A stretch of 64,000 bases of DNA from Liolophura sinensis (Eukaryota > Mollusca > Polyplacophora > Chitonida > Chitonidae): the NCBI RefSeq assembly GCF_032854445.1, contig NC_088301.1, forward strand, positions 42,403,116 through 42,467,115, in the 5' to 3' direction. Made by a program: the position numbers and the translations under genes. The first letter of the stretch is position 1. Each line of letters begins with the position of its first letter. The notes beneath the pieces were generated by a model. The model saw nothing but the letters and a program-made list of their open reading frames with translations, was not told the DNA's origin and made no database searches. This document shows positions 24,571-36,010 of this stretch, one piece after another.

Positions 24571-25472
24571 ATATCAAATCCATTATAAAATTCCAATGGA
24601 AAATTGTGAGGGTTGTGTTTAAGAGTGTGATGATTGCAACAAGAATTGCCAAAAGTGATAATAAACCTTGTCTTAAACGAAATTAAAGACGCCACACTCA
24701 GTTGTATGACTGCCTTCTATGACGTAATCTCATGAGGACTTACTTGAGTCAGTATATACATTAAAGGGGTATATAATTTCTTACCGACGTACCATAAATG
24801 CATCAATGTGTACGGTACATAATGTCTTCACAACTGGATTTCGTATACTTACTTTCTTTAATGCAAGTAAGGCTTAAGTACATTATACTTTTATGGCTAA
24901 TTTGCTAAACGCTTCATATCGAAAGGGCTGACGTAATTTGTGCGTAATACACATACACATTTACATTTTTTCACTTATTGTGTTGTGACAACAAAAGTAT
25001 CAAAAGGAGTGACACATACATATCTTTACACCGGAGGTAAATATGACCCTACCTTGCTATTCTAACACTGGTTTATACCTACACAATAGCATGACAAAAA
25101 AGAGGTTATAGCAGAGTGTATATATCAAAGTATACTCTATATAAACCGGAATACGCCTGTATACGTGCTCGCAAACGCACTGTATGTTACAGAACTCAGC
25201 GCTAAGTTTCAGAGCAGCTGGCTGCATTTAGACAGCATGATCATTAGAAACAAGGTAAAACTGGTTGTGTGAATACACTATTCCGTCTTCTTTAAGTAAG
25301 AATTGAGGACTATACTCATTTTATCTATTTCTTTTAACATTATTAATAAAAAATACTATCGAAAGTGGCTACTCTCACAATACACTGTGTCATCGTCTTG
25401 AGCATCTCTAAACAAGATCATACTCTGTAACCACTGAGCTGTTAAAAAATGAAAATTCAGTCAGACTCTATA

Positions 25473-25635
25473 TTTGTTTGTTTATTTATTTATTTGGTGC
25501 TTTACCCCATATTCAAGAATATTTCACTTTACACGACAACGGCCAGCATTTTGGTGGGAGGAAATCGGACAGAGGCCAGCGGAAACCCTACGATCACCAG
25601 CAGGTAAAGCTGACAGACCTTCCCATGTACATATA
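25473..25635 (-). mobile_element. SINE family A, long copy
   Basis: On the plus strand: 'tttatttatttatttggtgc', 'ttcaagaatatttcacttta', 'ggccagcattttggtgggag', 'gatcaccagcaggtaaagct', 'cagaccttcccatgtac'. It is the reverse complement of body plus tail, about 160 bp, with the tRNA head missing. Confidence 0.85.
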
Positions 25636-26075
25636 CATGACAAACAATATAACCTAAAATGATCAACACCACCAACAAGGCCAGTAGGACCATCAGTATG
25701 TACGTTTTCGTGGATATTATAAAGTATAATTTAGAAAGTGCAAAGTGTAATTACAGACAGGAAAGGAGTGTCTATGTGCGATGAATTAATGCGCCACGCA
25801 GGTCACGGCGATACACCCCCGTGTTAATTAGCCTACAAGTCTGTTCTCCGTGTATATCTACACATATACACCTCTTAATAAACCAAAACGTTACCAAAAG
25901 AATAACAAACCCTTGTGAATGAATTGTATAGTGTATATTTTCTTCATTTCACATTATTTATATTTTACAAGTACCAACGGTTAGTGCACAATACAGTGGC
26001 TCAAGGCTAACAAACCTAATTACATCTGATTTCCCATGCATGCAGTATGATGAAGAATGTAAACATAAGAAACAA

Positions 26076-26076
<1 letters not shown>

Positions 26077-26122
<46 letters not shown>
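26077..26122. repeat. (TA)n microsatellite
   Basis: About 45 bp of uninterrupted TA. Confidence 0.97.
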
Positions 26123-26125
<3 letters not shown>

Positions 26126-26690
26126 GCAAGTATAATATTGCATGGAGTATGAAACAGACCGACATTAACGCATATAGCACTATAAATCAAACCCAACAAT
26201 GGCGGTTTATCCGATGACATGTGAACGTAAGAATTATAAATATGATTTTGCTAGAATACAAAGTGACAGAAAAATGAGAAATTGTAAATGTGTGTTGAGC
26301 AATCAATTAATGCTGCATATAATTGCGAGTGGCATTTTTCTTGGTTAATCTTTTGCAAAATCATAGAACCCTGTTATATACAGATATCCTTAGAAAGAAT
26401 AATAGTACTCGCACATGAAGTAAAGACGTCGTTCGGAAATATAAATGATATGAATAGAAAATATAGCCCTGCGTATACGACTTCATAAACGCATGTTAAA
26501 GCTTAGCACCTCTGATTATATACAGAATGCTGAATTAGGCCTGGTATACAAAATAGTCATGCTATGTACAATTGTTTTAACTGCCTTTAAGATGCAATTT
26601 TTGTCTTCAAACTCTCGAAAATTTCCTCTCCCACACATTTACTGAAATACTGGATAGGTATAACCGAAAAGACCCTGGTGTGAACGTTGG

Positions 26691-27005
26691 CTATTTCGGT
26701 TGGTGGCTTCTACAATACACTTCCTTGTCTGTGACGGATTTTTGGTTGTGGAAGAAAGTTTTGACAGTCAGCATGCTACCACAGACTGCGCACTGGAAAC
26801 ATTCCCGATGATATATCCCGCCAGAGAAAGGACCCACTTTTTCCAGAGGGTAAACCGTAACTAAACATCTAGCGCACACGTCTCTCGGTGGTAACCGGAA
26901 TTTGTTCTTCCTAGACGAGGTACTTTCAAGACGCTGGTCTGTTCCATTAGACAAAGGTTTAGCGTTTTGGTGTTCGGCTTGCACGTCATCCTTTAAATCA
27001 CCCAT
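26691..27005 (-). CDS. Short single-LIM-domain protein
   Basis: 104 residues, one frame from ATG to TAG. Residues 1-40 are polar and low in structure. Residues 44-101 form one LIM zinc-finger pair: C44-x2-C47-x18-H66-x2-C69-x2-C72-x2-C75-x22-C98-x2-H101. All eight zinc ligands are present. The block TVYPLEKVGPFSGGIYHREC and the end DKEVYCRSHQPK resemble the N-terminal LIM domain of hillarin/kyphoscoliosis-peptidase-like proteins and the EPLIN/MICAL group. The hillarin link is from memory. No transglutaminase-like part follows downstream on the minus strand before 25 kb, so this may be a stand-alone adaptor, a 5' exon of a longer gene, or a partial duplicate. LIM domains bind proteins, often at the actin cytoskeleton. 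Confidence 0.75.
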   Translation of the reverse strand: MGDLKDDVQAEHQNAKPLSNGTDQRLESTSSRKNKFRLPPRDVCARCLVTVYPLEKVGPFSGGIYHRECFQCAVCGSMLTVKTFFHNQKSVTDKEVYCRSHQPK

Positions 27006-30000
27006 TTTAGATCAGTCTCGGGACGGACAGTTCACTTCCACTAAACTACTGTTCCTAGTTAGACAGTGTTTTTTTGGAATCGTGGATGTAAGACATACAC
27101 ACGTCTTACACCACAGTTGCTCTCTGACGTCCGGCAGCTGTATGAAGGATGTGATCTCACTGAATGAACTGAAATGCACAGAACACAAACTTGATCGTCG
27201 TTTTAAGCTCTCTGGTGGTCTACACACCCAGGATAACTCTGCCACGGTTAGGTACGGCGGCGAATCTGTTCCTCCTGAATTGCGTGGCTTTAACAGTTTT
27301 AAAAGGTTAGCACGTCCAGGTAGCCAGATACCGAATCTCCTGTATTTATCTCAGGTAACGTCGTGCTGTTGAACCACTGTCCCAGGAGGTGATTTGAAGC
27401 GATTTAGTATACACTAGATAAGAACTGACAGCTGAAATAGTATACCTGTATTTATGAGCAGACCCACCTAGAGTGTAAACGCCAAGCTACGAATACTTAG
27501 TCCGGTACAGATGTGTAGTTAGTAACAAAGATATTAGAACCATTACCTATTACAGGTAAAAGTTCTGTTCAGGCTGAGATCAGCTGACTCATGTCCGCAG
27601 TTCAGTACCTGTCCGTCGTTGGCGTTGTACAGAAGATGTGTGTGGGGGTGAGACACATAGAACTGGACATATCCCTTTAGTGGAAGCCGCATAAATTACC
27701 CCAGCTGCGTGTGTCATTCGTCTCAAGTTAAGTCACGACGTACCAGGATTGTTTGTTGTTATATAGCGCGGGTATACAAAGCCCTTTTCGCACACTTGAT
27801 CAAACTACATGTATATCAAAAACCACTCGCCTGATTCACAAACCGTACAATAGACTACACCGCTCTGATATACTACGTTTCATAATAGTACGTGGATATA
27901 GGGTGACACGCTAAAACTGGCTTTACCGGCTTTTTCTTGTTTCACCATTGTCTCGTCCAACGGTCAATTCTCAGCTGGATAGGATCAAAAATGAAAAAAA
28001 AACCAAAAAAAAAAAACAAAACACACTGACAGTATAGACCTTGTCTGCGACTCACGCCCCACTTCCATGGTTAGTGAGTTAATTTCCTTATTCCAAAAAT
28101 TAAAAGGAGCCAAGTATAACTTTATACTAACTAATGCTCAGTCAATAAACCCGACACCTTTTCGTGACAAACCCTATTTTCTTTTACTTTACCGGTAGCT
28201 ATATTCAGCCATGGGAATTTACACCCCGTATCTTTTTCATGTGATCCACGGTATTGCTTTATGAGATTTTCAAGAACAAAACTTGAAGTATGCTGCCATT
28301 AGGAGTCTTTAGTATACACAGCTAAACTGTCAACTCTGTTCAATAAATCACATCTACCATTTCACCCTTTATATAAATGCATTATCGACAAAACATGTAA
28401 ACCTATACACCTTTGAAAAAAAGACATTTTTCCTGTTCCGTGAGGCATGGAGACTTATGCAATGTGAGCCAAATCAACGCTGTAATACAACGGGTGTGCA
28501 CGTCACAGCTTGAGATAAAACATAAATACCTACAGCTACAGCTAGGAGCAAAATGGACTGATGTATTTATATATTATTGTTTGTCATGTGCATGCCAAAC
28601 AAAAGTCACGGTAAACTGATAAAATGTACAAGAAACAGACTTAAATTAAGACATAACGAACAACCAAAGCAAAAGACATGATTTTTAGTCTCTTAGCTCA
28701 CAGCTTTGTGTATATCGCTGTCAACACTCTTATTCCGTGAGTTTCCCGGCATGCATGCGTAAAACCAACCTAAAGTACCAAATATAGTGTGCAACGAGAA
28801 AAACTTTTTATTCAAGACGACAATACATGCCTTGGCAGGCACCGCTTTTGCACGAGAAAACTGTCTTTTGTTAGAAACCAAAATTTAGTTCCAGAAAAAG
28901 GAATTACCAAAGCTTGTCCGCACGCAACTTTTATTAACTGCACTATGATTTGAAATATGGCTGAGCAGACCATATAGGCCTATACATGAAAGGTGACAGC
29001 AGGTGAATTCACCTTAACGTAGCACTTATAGAATGTAAAAACATGCCTACATACGTAATGTGACAGCACTTGTTTTCGCGAATAGGGTGATAAGTCAAAA
29101 TTTCAAATCGGTTTAAAATCTAATGCAACAATGTCAAAATATTACTTGATAACGTAAATTCTGGTTAAGTTATCGTACACTAAATTTTAGCTAAAAGAGT
29201 GGAAAGGAACATACTAAATTTAATGATTCAAACTTTGACTAAAGACTAAGATTTCTTCGTGATCCCGGGCACTGTATTCTCAAAACAATATGCTAGATGT
29301 ATTGTCATCTTGACGACTATATGTAGTCTATTTTCCATCCGCTAAAATGATGTTAGGTAGACACAACTGTGGGGTTGTGCATATCTAACAGTTTTCTTTA
29401 AGTTTTGTCTGTGGCCAGCGTCTACATAGGCATGTCGGAAGGAACCTCATTGCCAATTGTTTGGTAAAAATTCAGACCTGACAGTTCTGATGTTCAGTCC
29501 GTCAACCCTATGTTTGTCCATCATTGCGCCCATTTCTAATGTTCTCATGTCTTGTACCTTTTCAGTGTCATGAGCAGAGTATACTCGAAAGTCATGTATA
29601 TGTTGTCTGTTCGAATGCATGCATTTATATTTACTTTGGCTGTTCAGTCATAGTGTTTTCTATTAACATTATGACTTCATCTGTTCATGTTCTTGAAACA
29701 TCCGTCCTGACAAAGTTACATTTCCATTGCAACCATATTTGACTGGTTTGCACATAATGTAGGCATGCTTTATATTAGTACATCTGGACTTTGGTATGAA
29801 TCTGAAGCATGTAAGACTGAAACATCAAACCTAAGAATATATCTTAAGCTATCATGTAGCAACAAACTCTGAGCCCATGCATTACCAAATATGTGTATTA
29901 AATAATACAATCCGGAACAATTGTCCGGAAAAGCTTAAGTACATAACTGTACTGCATCTGTCACTACCGGTAAGATAAATTCTACACTTTCTACATCCCT

Positions 30001-32619
30001 CGTAATGGCACTAAACAGATGCATTTTCCAAACTGATATGTTCAATACCTTCGACAGGCATATGTATATTTGCACACTATCAACGGCAGTTAACCTTGAT
30101 AGCCAAGGAAAAATTATACAGCATTATAAAATGCATCTAGCACATGTCAAAAACGATTCTGATTAAATATTCTGATATTGTCATTGAGAAGTATCTAAAC
30201 AAAGATTCTAAAAACTGATGAAGCTAGTGGTAAGTAATTCAGCTAAGGTTTAACCCAACTCCTGGTTTTATATTTTCTCTATAGTCGTGTTACAAACACC
30301 ATTTGTATGACCTTGGAGTTTAAATTAACTCCACGAGCGTGTTGTCTGTGAAGATGAGAGGCCCCTCTAAGTACGGTTTCAAATGTTCACAAATCCAAAC
30401 GATGACGAAAACTTCAGCTTGTCAGTGCCGTTGGCCCGCTGGTGATAAATCTATGCGTCGAAACAGACATTCGTACACCACCCGTCGACCATTAGGCCTA
30501 TGGACGTTCCAGGTCAATAATCGCGAGGCCAATTCCCAAAACGACGTCTAACACAAACCAGCAAAGACTTATATAAGAATGTATACAAAGTACGAATCGA
30601 CGACGGAAGAAACAGTCAACAGTTTTCAGTGATGTTGGAAAGGTGCAAGGTTACGTTCGGTAAGGTTTGCTGCTAATCCTACCAAGGTGGCGTCGTTTCA
30701 TTTCGAAGTAGTTAATTAGAGATTACTGGTACCCACAACGCCATTTAACACATGAGAGATTACATGTTAAAACACTTATAAGGCAGAAAAGATTCCAAAA
30801 TCGAAACGTTTCCAGCGACCGGCGTTGTGAAAGTTGGGTGGTATGAGTGGTGGCATTCTGACCTGGGTTTTGTCCAGGTCTAATTTGCTGGAAACTGTCG
30901 CGCCATTGATATCATGTAGTATACGTCGTCGGGATTATTCAAAAGATTATTTCTCATCTTTAGGCCTACCAATTGCCACCTAAGGAATTCATCAGTATAT
31001 TACTGCAAGAGGTATAAATAAAAGGGAAGTGATGCTAGTGGTCGGCTTTTTTGGAGTTATAACCGGAGTCCTTCCATACATGGAAACGCATACCGATAAT
31101 GTCCTTGCACGATACATGTATTTGAGCGTCTAATTCTTCAGTGAGACGTTTGGGCTTTAAGAATCCATATATACAGTTTTTTTTGCAAGTGCACAACAAT
31201 ACTTTTTTTTTTCAAAATCACTGTACGGCTTGCAGCGCCTTCTTAAAAAAAAAATTGACAAGTTTGGTGGAACAAATACCGCAGCTTGACAACGCAGTAA
31301 AGCAAACTTTGCACGGGAATAAATGCACTTAGATTCCAGAAGGGTCTAAATATCGGGTAGGCCCATAGGCTACCGACCGGTAGGCCTACGTCTGTTAAGA
31401 TAACATAGACCTAACAGTGCCATGGATATCTTTTTCGATGCGTTCAATTTGTCTTCCTCGGAACAAAGGTCTACTTTTTCGTACCCATGACGTACCACAC
31501 AAACATTTCATCATTGATGTCGAGCCCCTCAGTAGGCATGAGTTGATTATTTCGAAGCACGCCACATTATTGTTTCAGAGAAATGGCACGGACTGCAATA
31601 ATAAATCGTTATTTTTATTGTTCATTGTTGTCAGCTTCTCTATAATTTGTTCTACCGTAAAGACCAATATGGCGTTTAATATGACCTAAAATTTACTTCC
31701 TCGTTGCTTAAATCGTGAATGCATGCGCACTTCACAATTAACCGTCCTCAAAAGTTTTCGTGTGATCCGGCAATTTCACGCGCACAAACACGTAGACCTA
31801 TACATACTCCATTGTGATTGGACTACAAACGTGCGCGTCGCACTGCGCATACTCGGTGACAGTTCGACCTCGTCATGGTAAAATGGGAGAAATCGATATA
31901 AATGCAAAGCGTGTGGAGACAAGGATTTGAATAATAGATCCGGTTTTTGTTTATCTATATACTGCACCGACATCTTACACTAATATACGAACATACTCAA
32001 GCAATAAGTATGCAACATGTGCGGAATTTCGACCCGGTTCAGGAGTGTAGTTGTCAGGGACTTGATCCACTTCACGCCAGTCGTATGGAGTAACCTCCAT
32101 GGGAACTTGTCTGCTTGTCACAGTTGTAAATGTTCAGTTCTAAGTAGGACACAAACTTAACCTTGACTACGATAATCCTAGCGGACTATCCGCTTTTGGG
32201 ACACCACGTCGACAAGATCATTTTACTGTAGAGCAAGTGACTTGTTCGCATTGTGATATGCACGTGTAACGTCCAGGTGAACGCTTGTGATGCAGGTCCC
32301 TCCCAAAGCAAGTTACGAGTGAGGCCGGTAAGAAGGAGGGATACAGTACCAACTTGAATTTATCACCGTTCACAAATATTTTTATGTCCATGTCGTGACG
32401 GCAATGTATGGTTGACACAGTTTTAAGACACTTTATAGCACGTGTTTTATTATACAGTTCCTACTCTTATATCTGTTCAACTGGACTGCAGCTGTTAAAT
32501 TTGTCTCAAAACTTTGAGACACCAGCAGATATATGAACGCCACATCCTCAGCAGCTATTCTGGTGTTCCTGCTTTTGTGAAACAGTCAAGATAAGTACTC
32601 ACTCCATGTGAAAGCAGTC
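27006..32619. other. Intergenic, no gene seen
   Basis: About 5.6 kb between the divergent LIM gene and the phosphatase-like gene, so it should hold both promoters. I see A-rich runs near 28.0 kb, but no domain-bearing frame, RNA gene or clear mobile element. A few short frames (for example near 30.34-30.55 kb) have no support. Confidence 0.5.
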
Positions 32620-35002
32620 ATGAGCAATCTAAAATCAAAATGCAATATTTTACACACACTGTCATCGTGTACTTGGCTTCTGATTTTGCTGTCTCTCTTG
32701 CCATGTGTAGTATCCAAATGTACGGATACCAGTTCAGTGAAGTTTCCATATAGACCAAAACCTGGACTTCAGTCTCCAAAGAAACTGTGGTGGGCTAAGC
32801 CACTGACAGAGGATCTGTTTGTGGCCGGACGACTGACAGATAGGCAGATAAAGTACGCAGGAGAGGCTGGCTTCAACAGTATTGTGTCTCTCTTCACCTA
32901 TGAGGATGATGAGCTGGGAGATTTTGGAGGGGAACATGTTCCAGCAACAAATGAGGCCAAGTTTATTGCCGAAGACTTGGCAGGATTGCAGTATGTGTCA
33001 CTGTTAGGGCAAATGGATGACTGGGCAAGTGTTGAGGCAGTGCAAAAATTATCTGATGTGATGCCAAGGCTGAAACACCCTGTGTTGCTGCATTGTAACC
33101 GTGGTTACACCATAACTTTTGTGACAATGATGTACTTAGCAAATCTTACACGTCACGATCCTGAATTTATGCCTGTTGTCACTAGTCAGCTTTTTTATGA
33201 AACAGTAGCTAAAATGGGACTTGATTTTACTATGGACTTTACTAAAGAAACTGTCGCTGAAATAACAGGTGAAGAACTTGTTCCTAATCCGCCACTTCCA
33301 GATGCATATCCAGAGGAGTGGCTAGATTATTGGCCTGCTATTCCCGTGTACAAAAATTGGTTTATTGCTGGACAAATCAACAGGTACCACCTCTCTGTAT
33401 TAGAAGCAACAGGCTTTAAATCTGTCATCAATATGCGAAAAGGGTTGACCACGGATGGAAAACCATCGCAGGAAATTGTGACCTTGCTGAACATTAACGA
33501 TAAAACTGGTACATATGAAAATGGTGGACGACAGCTCAAGAAAAATTTACTCACTGCACGTATTAATAAATACAAACCACCATATTACCTTCATCATAAG
33601 TCACAGGTGAATTTTGAAACAAGAAATCCTGATGAGTTTGGGGACGACATTGGATATAATGAAGATTTGGAACGACAAGCTGTAGAGAACACTACATTAT
33701 TGTATCATCACATGTCTGTAGGTGAGTATGTCACTCAGGCAACTCTCATCATCTCTGTTGAGGAAGGACTTGGTATTGTTCTGGTAACTTAAGGTTTCTG
33801 TCACATTGAGATTTGACCCAGGATTGTTTGAATAAATCCTATTGCAGTAAACTTCAAGTTATTCAAATTCTATCTCCAGTGTATGCAGAAAAGCACATTT
33901 ACAATCATTCCAAAAACAACACATGCTGTCTTCAGTACAAAACATTGTGAAAGTATTTCATTTTGCTATACAAGCATTCTGATATTTTCTGAGAGCCGTC
34001 TATGTGTCACTCAGTCCTGGACACTGTCTTTGAAATGATTCTATTTTCAGAAGGTGATACAAGTTGTCCAGGCAGTTAAGGTGTTTGTGATACACTTGAT
34101 TTGTTCAGGTAGACAAAGACATAAGCATGACGAATGTAAATTAGTTATGATACATTTCGGATATAACGTACCCATGGTACCCAGTAGACTCGTGATAGGT
34201 ACTTGATACTTCCCAGTTATGGTTTGCGTGCATGTATATATATCCATAATGATACTGTACGTCATATGCCTGCATGTATAGGTTGAAAATGACCTCATCA
34301 CTTTCGAAAGAGTTTAGTAATAGCTGCCAAAAGTAGGTGTTTCAAATGTTTTGTTTTATGTAAACTGTGTTACATCAGTGTACTGTTGATTACAGTGAGT
34401 TCATGATAATAAAAAATACTGATAAATGTCCTCTTTCTAATATGGGGGTATTTCTTTTTTTTTAGACCCTAACGCTGAGTATGGTGATGAATTGTTTGGG
34501 GAGCACAAAGAGGCCTTGATGGAGGTGGGGAAAATGGGGCCAGTGCTGTTACATTGTGCAAGTGCAACAAGAGTTGGTAAGGGGAGATAATTGGTGTTAA
34601 AAGCAGCTCAGAAGTTTGTTTGTTTACTTGCTTGTGTTTAATGTTGTCAACATTCACATTTTGACAGAGTCTCATTGTAGCTAATGAGGGTGATGCTCTA
34701 TCGCTCAGCCAGCTGTTGTTACTTTGATGTTATGGATCTTTTTTAAAATTTTTTTCCACCTCCACACATTTAGAGATGTGAAAACACTCATTAAAACGTG
34801 AAGTCTAACATAAACATACATTTTTGTTTTTTTCCCAGCATATGTAGGGGTTCTGGCCGCAGCATACCAGTATGGCAAAGATCTTGACTGGGCGCTAAAT
34901 AGACTGAAAGAACTGGGAAGGGATGCTAACAAAGACAATTTACCAGATGTTTACTACATGTTTAAGGCGTGGTTAAATCCACAGAAGAAAATAGAACTGT
35001 GA
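32620..35002 (+). CDS. Secreted protein with two phosphatase/rhodanese-like (DUF442-type) repeats
   Basis: Exons 32620-33721, 34466-34576, 34839-35002; GT/AG junctions in phase; 458 residues. The ATG at 32620 is the first in-frame one (the open frame begins with GTG at 32608). A signal peptide follows (WLLILLSLLPCVVSKC). Repeat 1 (about 62-175): LTEDLFVAGRLT, then LLHCNRGYT, where the loop Arg is replaced (C159...T164). Repeat 2 (about 243-410): VYKNWFIAGQIN, then VLLHCASATRV, with an intact C398-x4-R403. The fold and the 'beta, F/VAG, GF.S(I/V), HC loop' order resemble bacterial beta-lactamase-hydrolase-like phosphatase domains (DUF442) and tyrosine-phosphatase-like folds. The family call is an inference. 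It is likely an extracellular or lumenal enzyme with a pseudo-catalytic first half. AATAAA at 35201-35206 ends the transcript. No named orthologue is recognised. Confidence 0.85.
33831..33836 (+). terminator. Possible intronic poly(A) signal of the phosphatase-like gene
   Basis: An AATAAA lies 39 bp after the stop (33790-33792) reached if intron 1 is not spliced at 33721. A transcript ended here would encode 390 residues lacking the intact C-x4-R loop. This is an inference from position only. Confidence 0.3.
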
Positions 35003-35359
35003 CGGTGGTGTTCATTAATAACTGTCTCATCGCGTCATGATTCATTACAAATATATATTTATGTTCTTAAATGTGAAGGTGTTGTGTTTGTTATATATCA
35101 GCATGGTTTATCATGAGGCAGGACATTCATTTAATATCTCGGAGTAAATGGCAACCCTGGAAAAAAGTAGCCAGTCACAGGACAGAATCATATGAAGTAA
35201 AATAAAGAGCTTTTGTCAACGAGTAGGAGATTTAGACCTGCATTTTACATTTCACATGACAAAACAGTTTAACAGACCATTTTGAGCAGTGTGAATAACT
35301 GCCTAATCCCTGTTGAGCTTTAGTTTCATACCCATGGCAGGTCAACCACCAGGTCAGCT

Positions 35360-35500
35360 TTTTATTTTTTTGTTTGATACATCTTCTACACTGTACAAAG
35401 AACATTTCACATACAAAACAGCGACCAGCATTGTGATGGTGGGAAACCAGGCAGAGGCTGGAAAACCCATGACCCATGAGTTGGTGCCAGATCTTGTATG
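35360..35500 (-). mobile_element. SINE family A copy
   Basis: On the plus strand: 'tttgtttgatacatcttcta', 'aacatttcacatacaaaaca', 'gcgaccagcattgtgatggt', 'gggaaaccaggcagaggctg'. Diverged body and tail, first of three copies in the same direction. Confidence 0.75.
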
Positions 35501-35526
35501 GTGGGAGTAATAACTTTTTGAATAGT

Positions 35527-35665
35527 ATTTATTTATTTGATTGGTGTTTTACGCTGTACTCAAGAATATTTGACTTATACAACAGCAGCCAGCATTATGG
35601 TGGGAGGAAACCCATGACCATCCACAGGTTGTTGCAGACCTTCCCACGTATGGTCGGAGAGCTTT
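35527..35665 (-). mobile_element. SINE family A copy
   Basis: On the plus strand: 'tttatttatttgattggtgt', 'tttacgctgtactcaagaat', 'agccagcattatggtgggag', 'accatccacaggttgttgca', 'gaccttcccacgtatggtcg'. It is the best-preserved body and tail in the window, about 140 bp. Confidence 0.88.
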
Positions 35666-35934
35666 GAATAGTACACTGTAGGTGTATAATAAGGTTATGT
35701 CACATATTCTGGCAAGATGCTTTCATTCCTAAACCATTACATGTTACTGAAGATAAACTGTCATCACTTCTCAGGGGACAGATGTGAAATAATTTCTTAT
35801 CACAGTATAATATTTTACAATATTTCTATTGACTTTTTTAAATCCAACACACATGGTAGAACCAAATGGGGTGGGAGAGTAAGTGTGCAATTATTCGAGG
35901 GTCCAGGGGTTGTCCAAAAACATGGCATCTTTGA

Positions 35935-36010
35935 TTTTTAGTTTTTTGCTTTTGACTGAAGATTATTTAACTTATACAATGGTGGCCAGCATTATGGTGA
36001 GAGTGCACTC
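35935..36010 (-). mobile_element. SINE family A remnant
   Basis: 'gaagattatttaacttatac' followed by 'aatggtggccagcattatgg' matches the body/tail border of the copy at 35527. The AT-rich tail is lost. Confidence 0.65.

Larger units (their letters stand above)
23217..26690. other. 3' UTR of GPCR, then intergenic; no gene seen
   Basis: The GPCR 3' UTR probably ends just after 23626. The rest has a tandem of 18 bp at 23880-23917 ('tcagtaaatgaatgaatc' twice), SINE A remnants, a (TA)n run and, near 26.6 kb, possible 3' UTR of the LIM gene. Confidence 0.5.
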
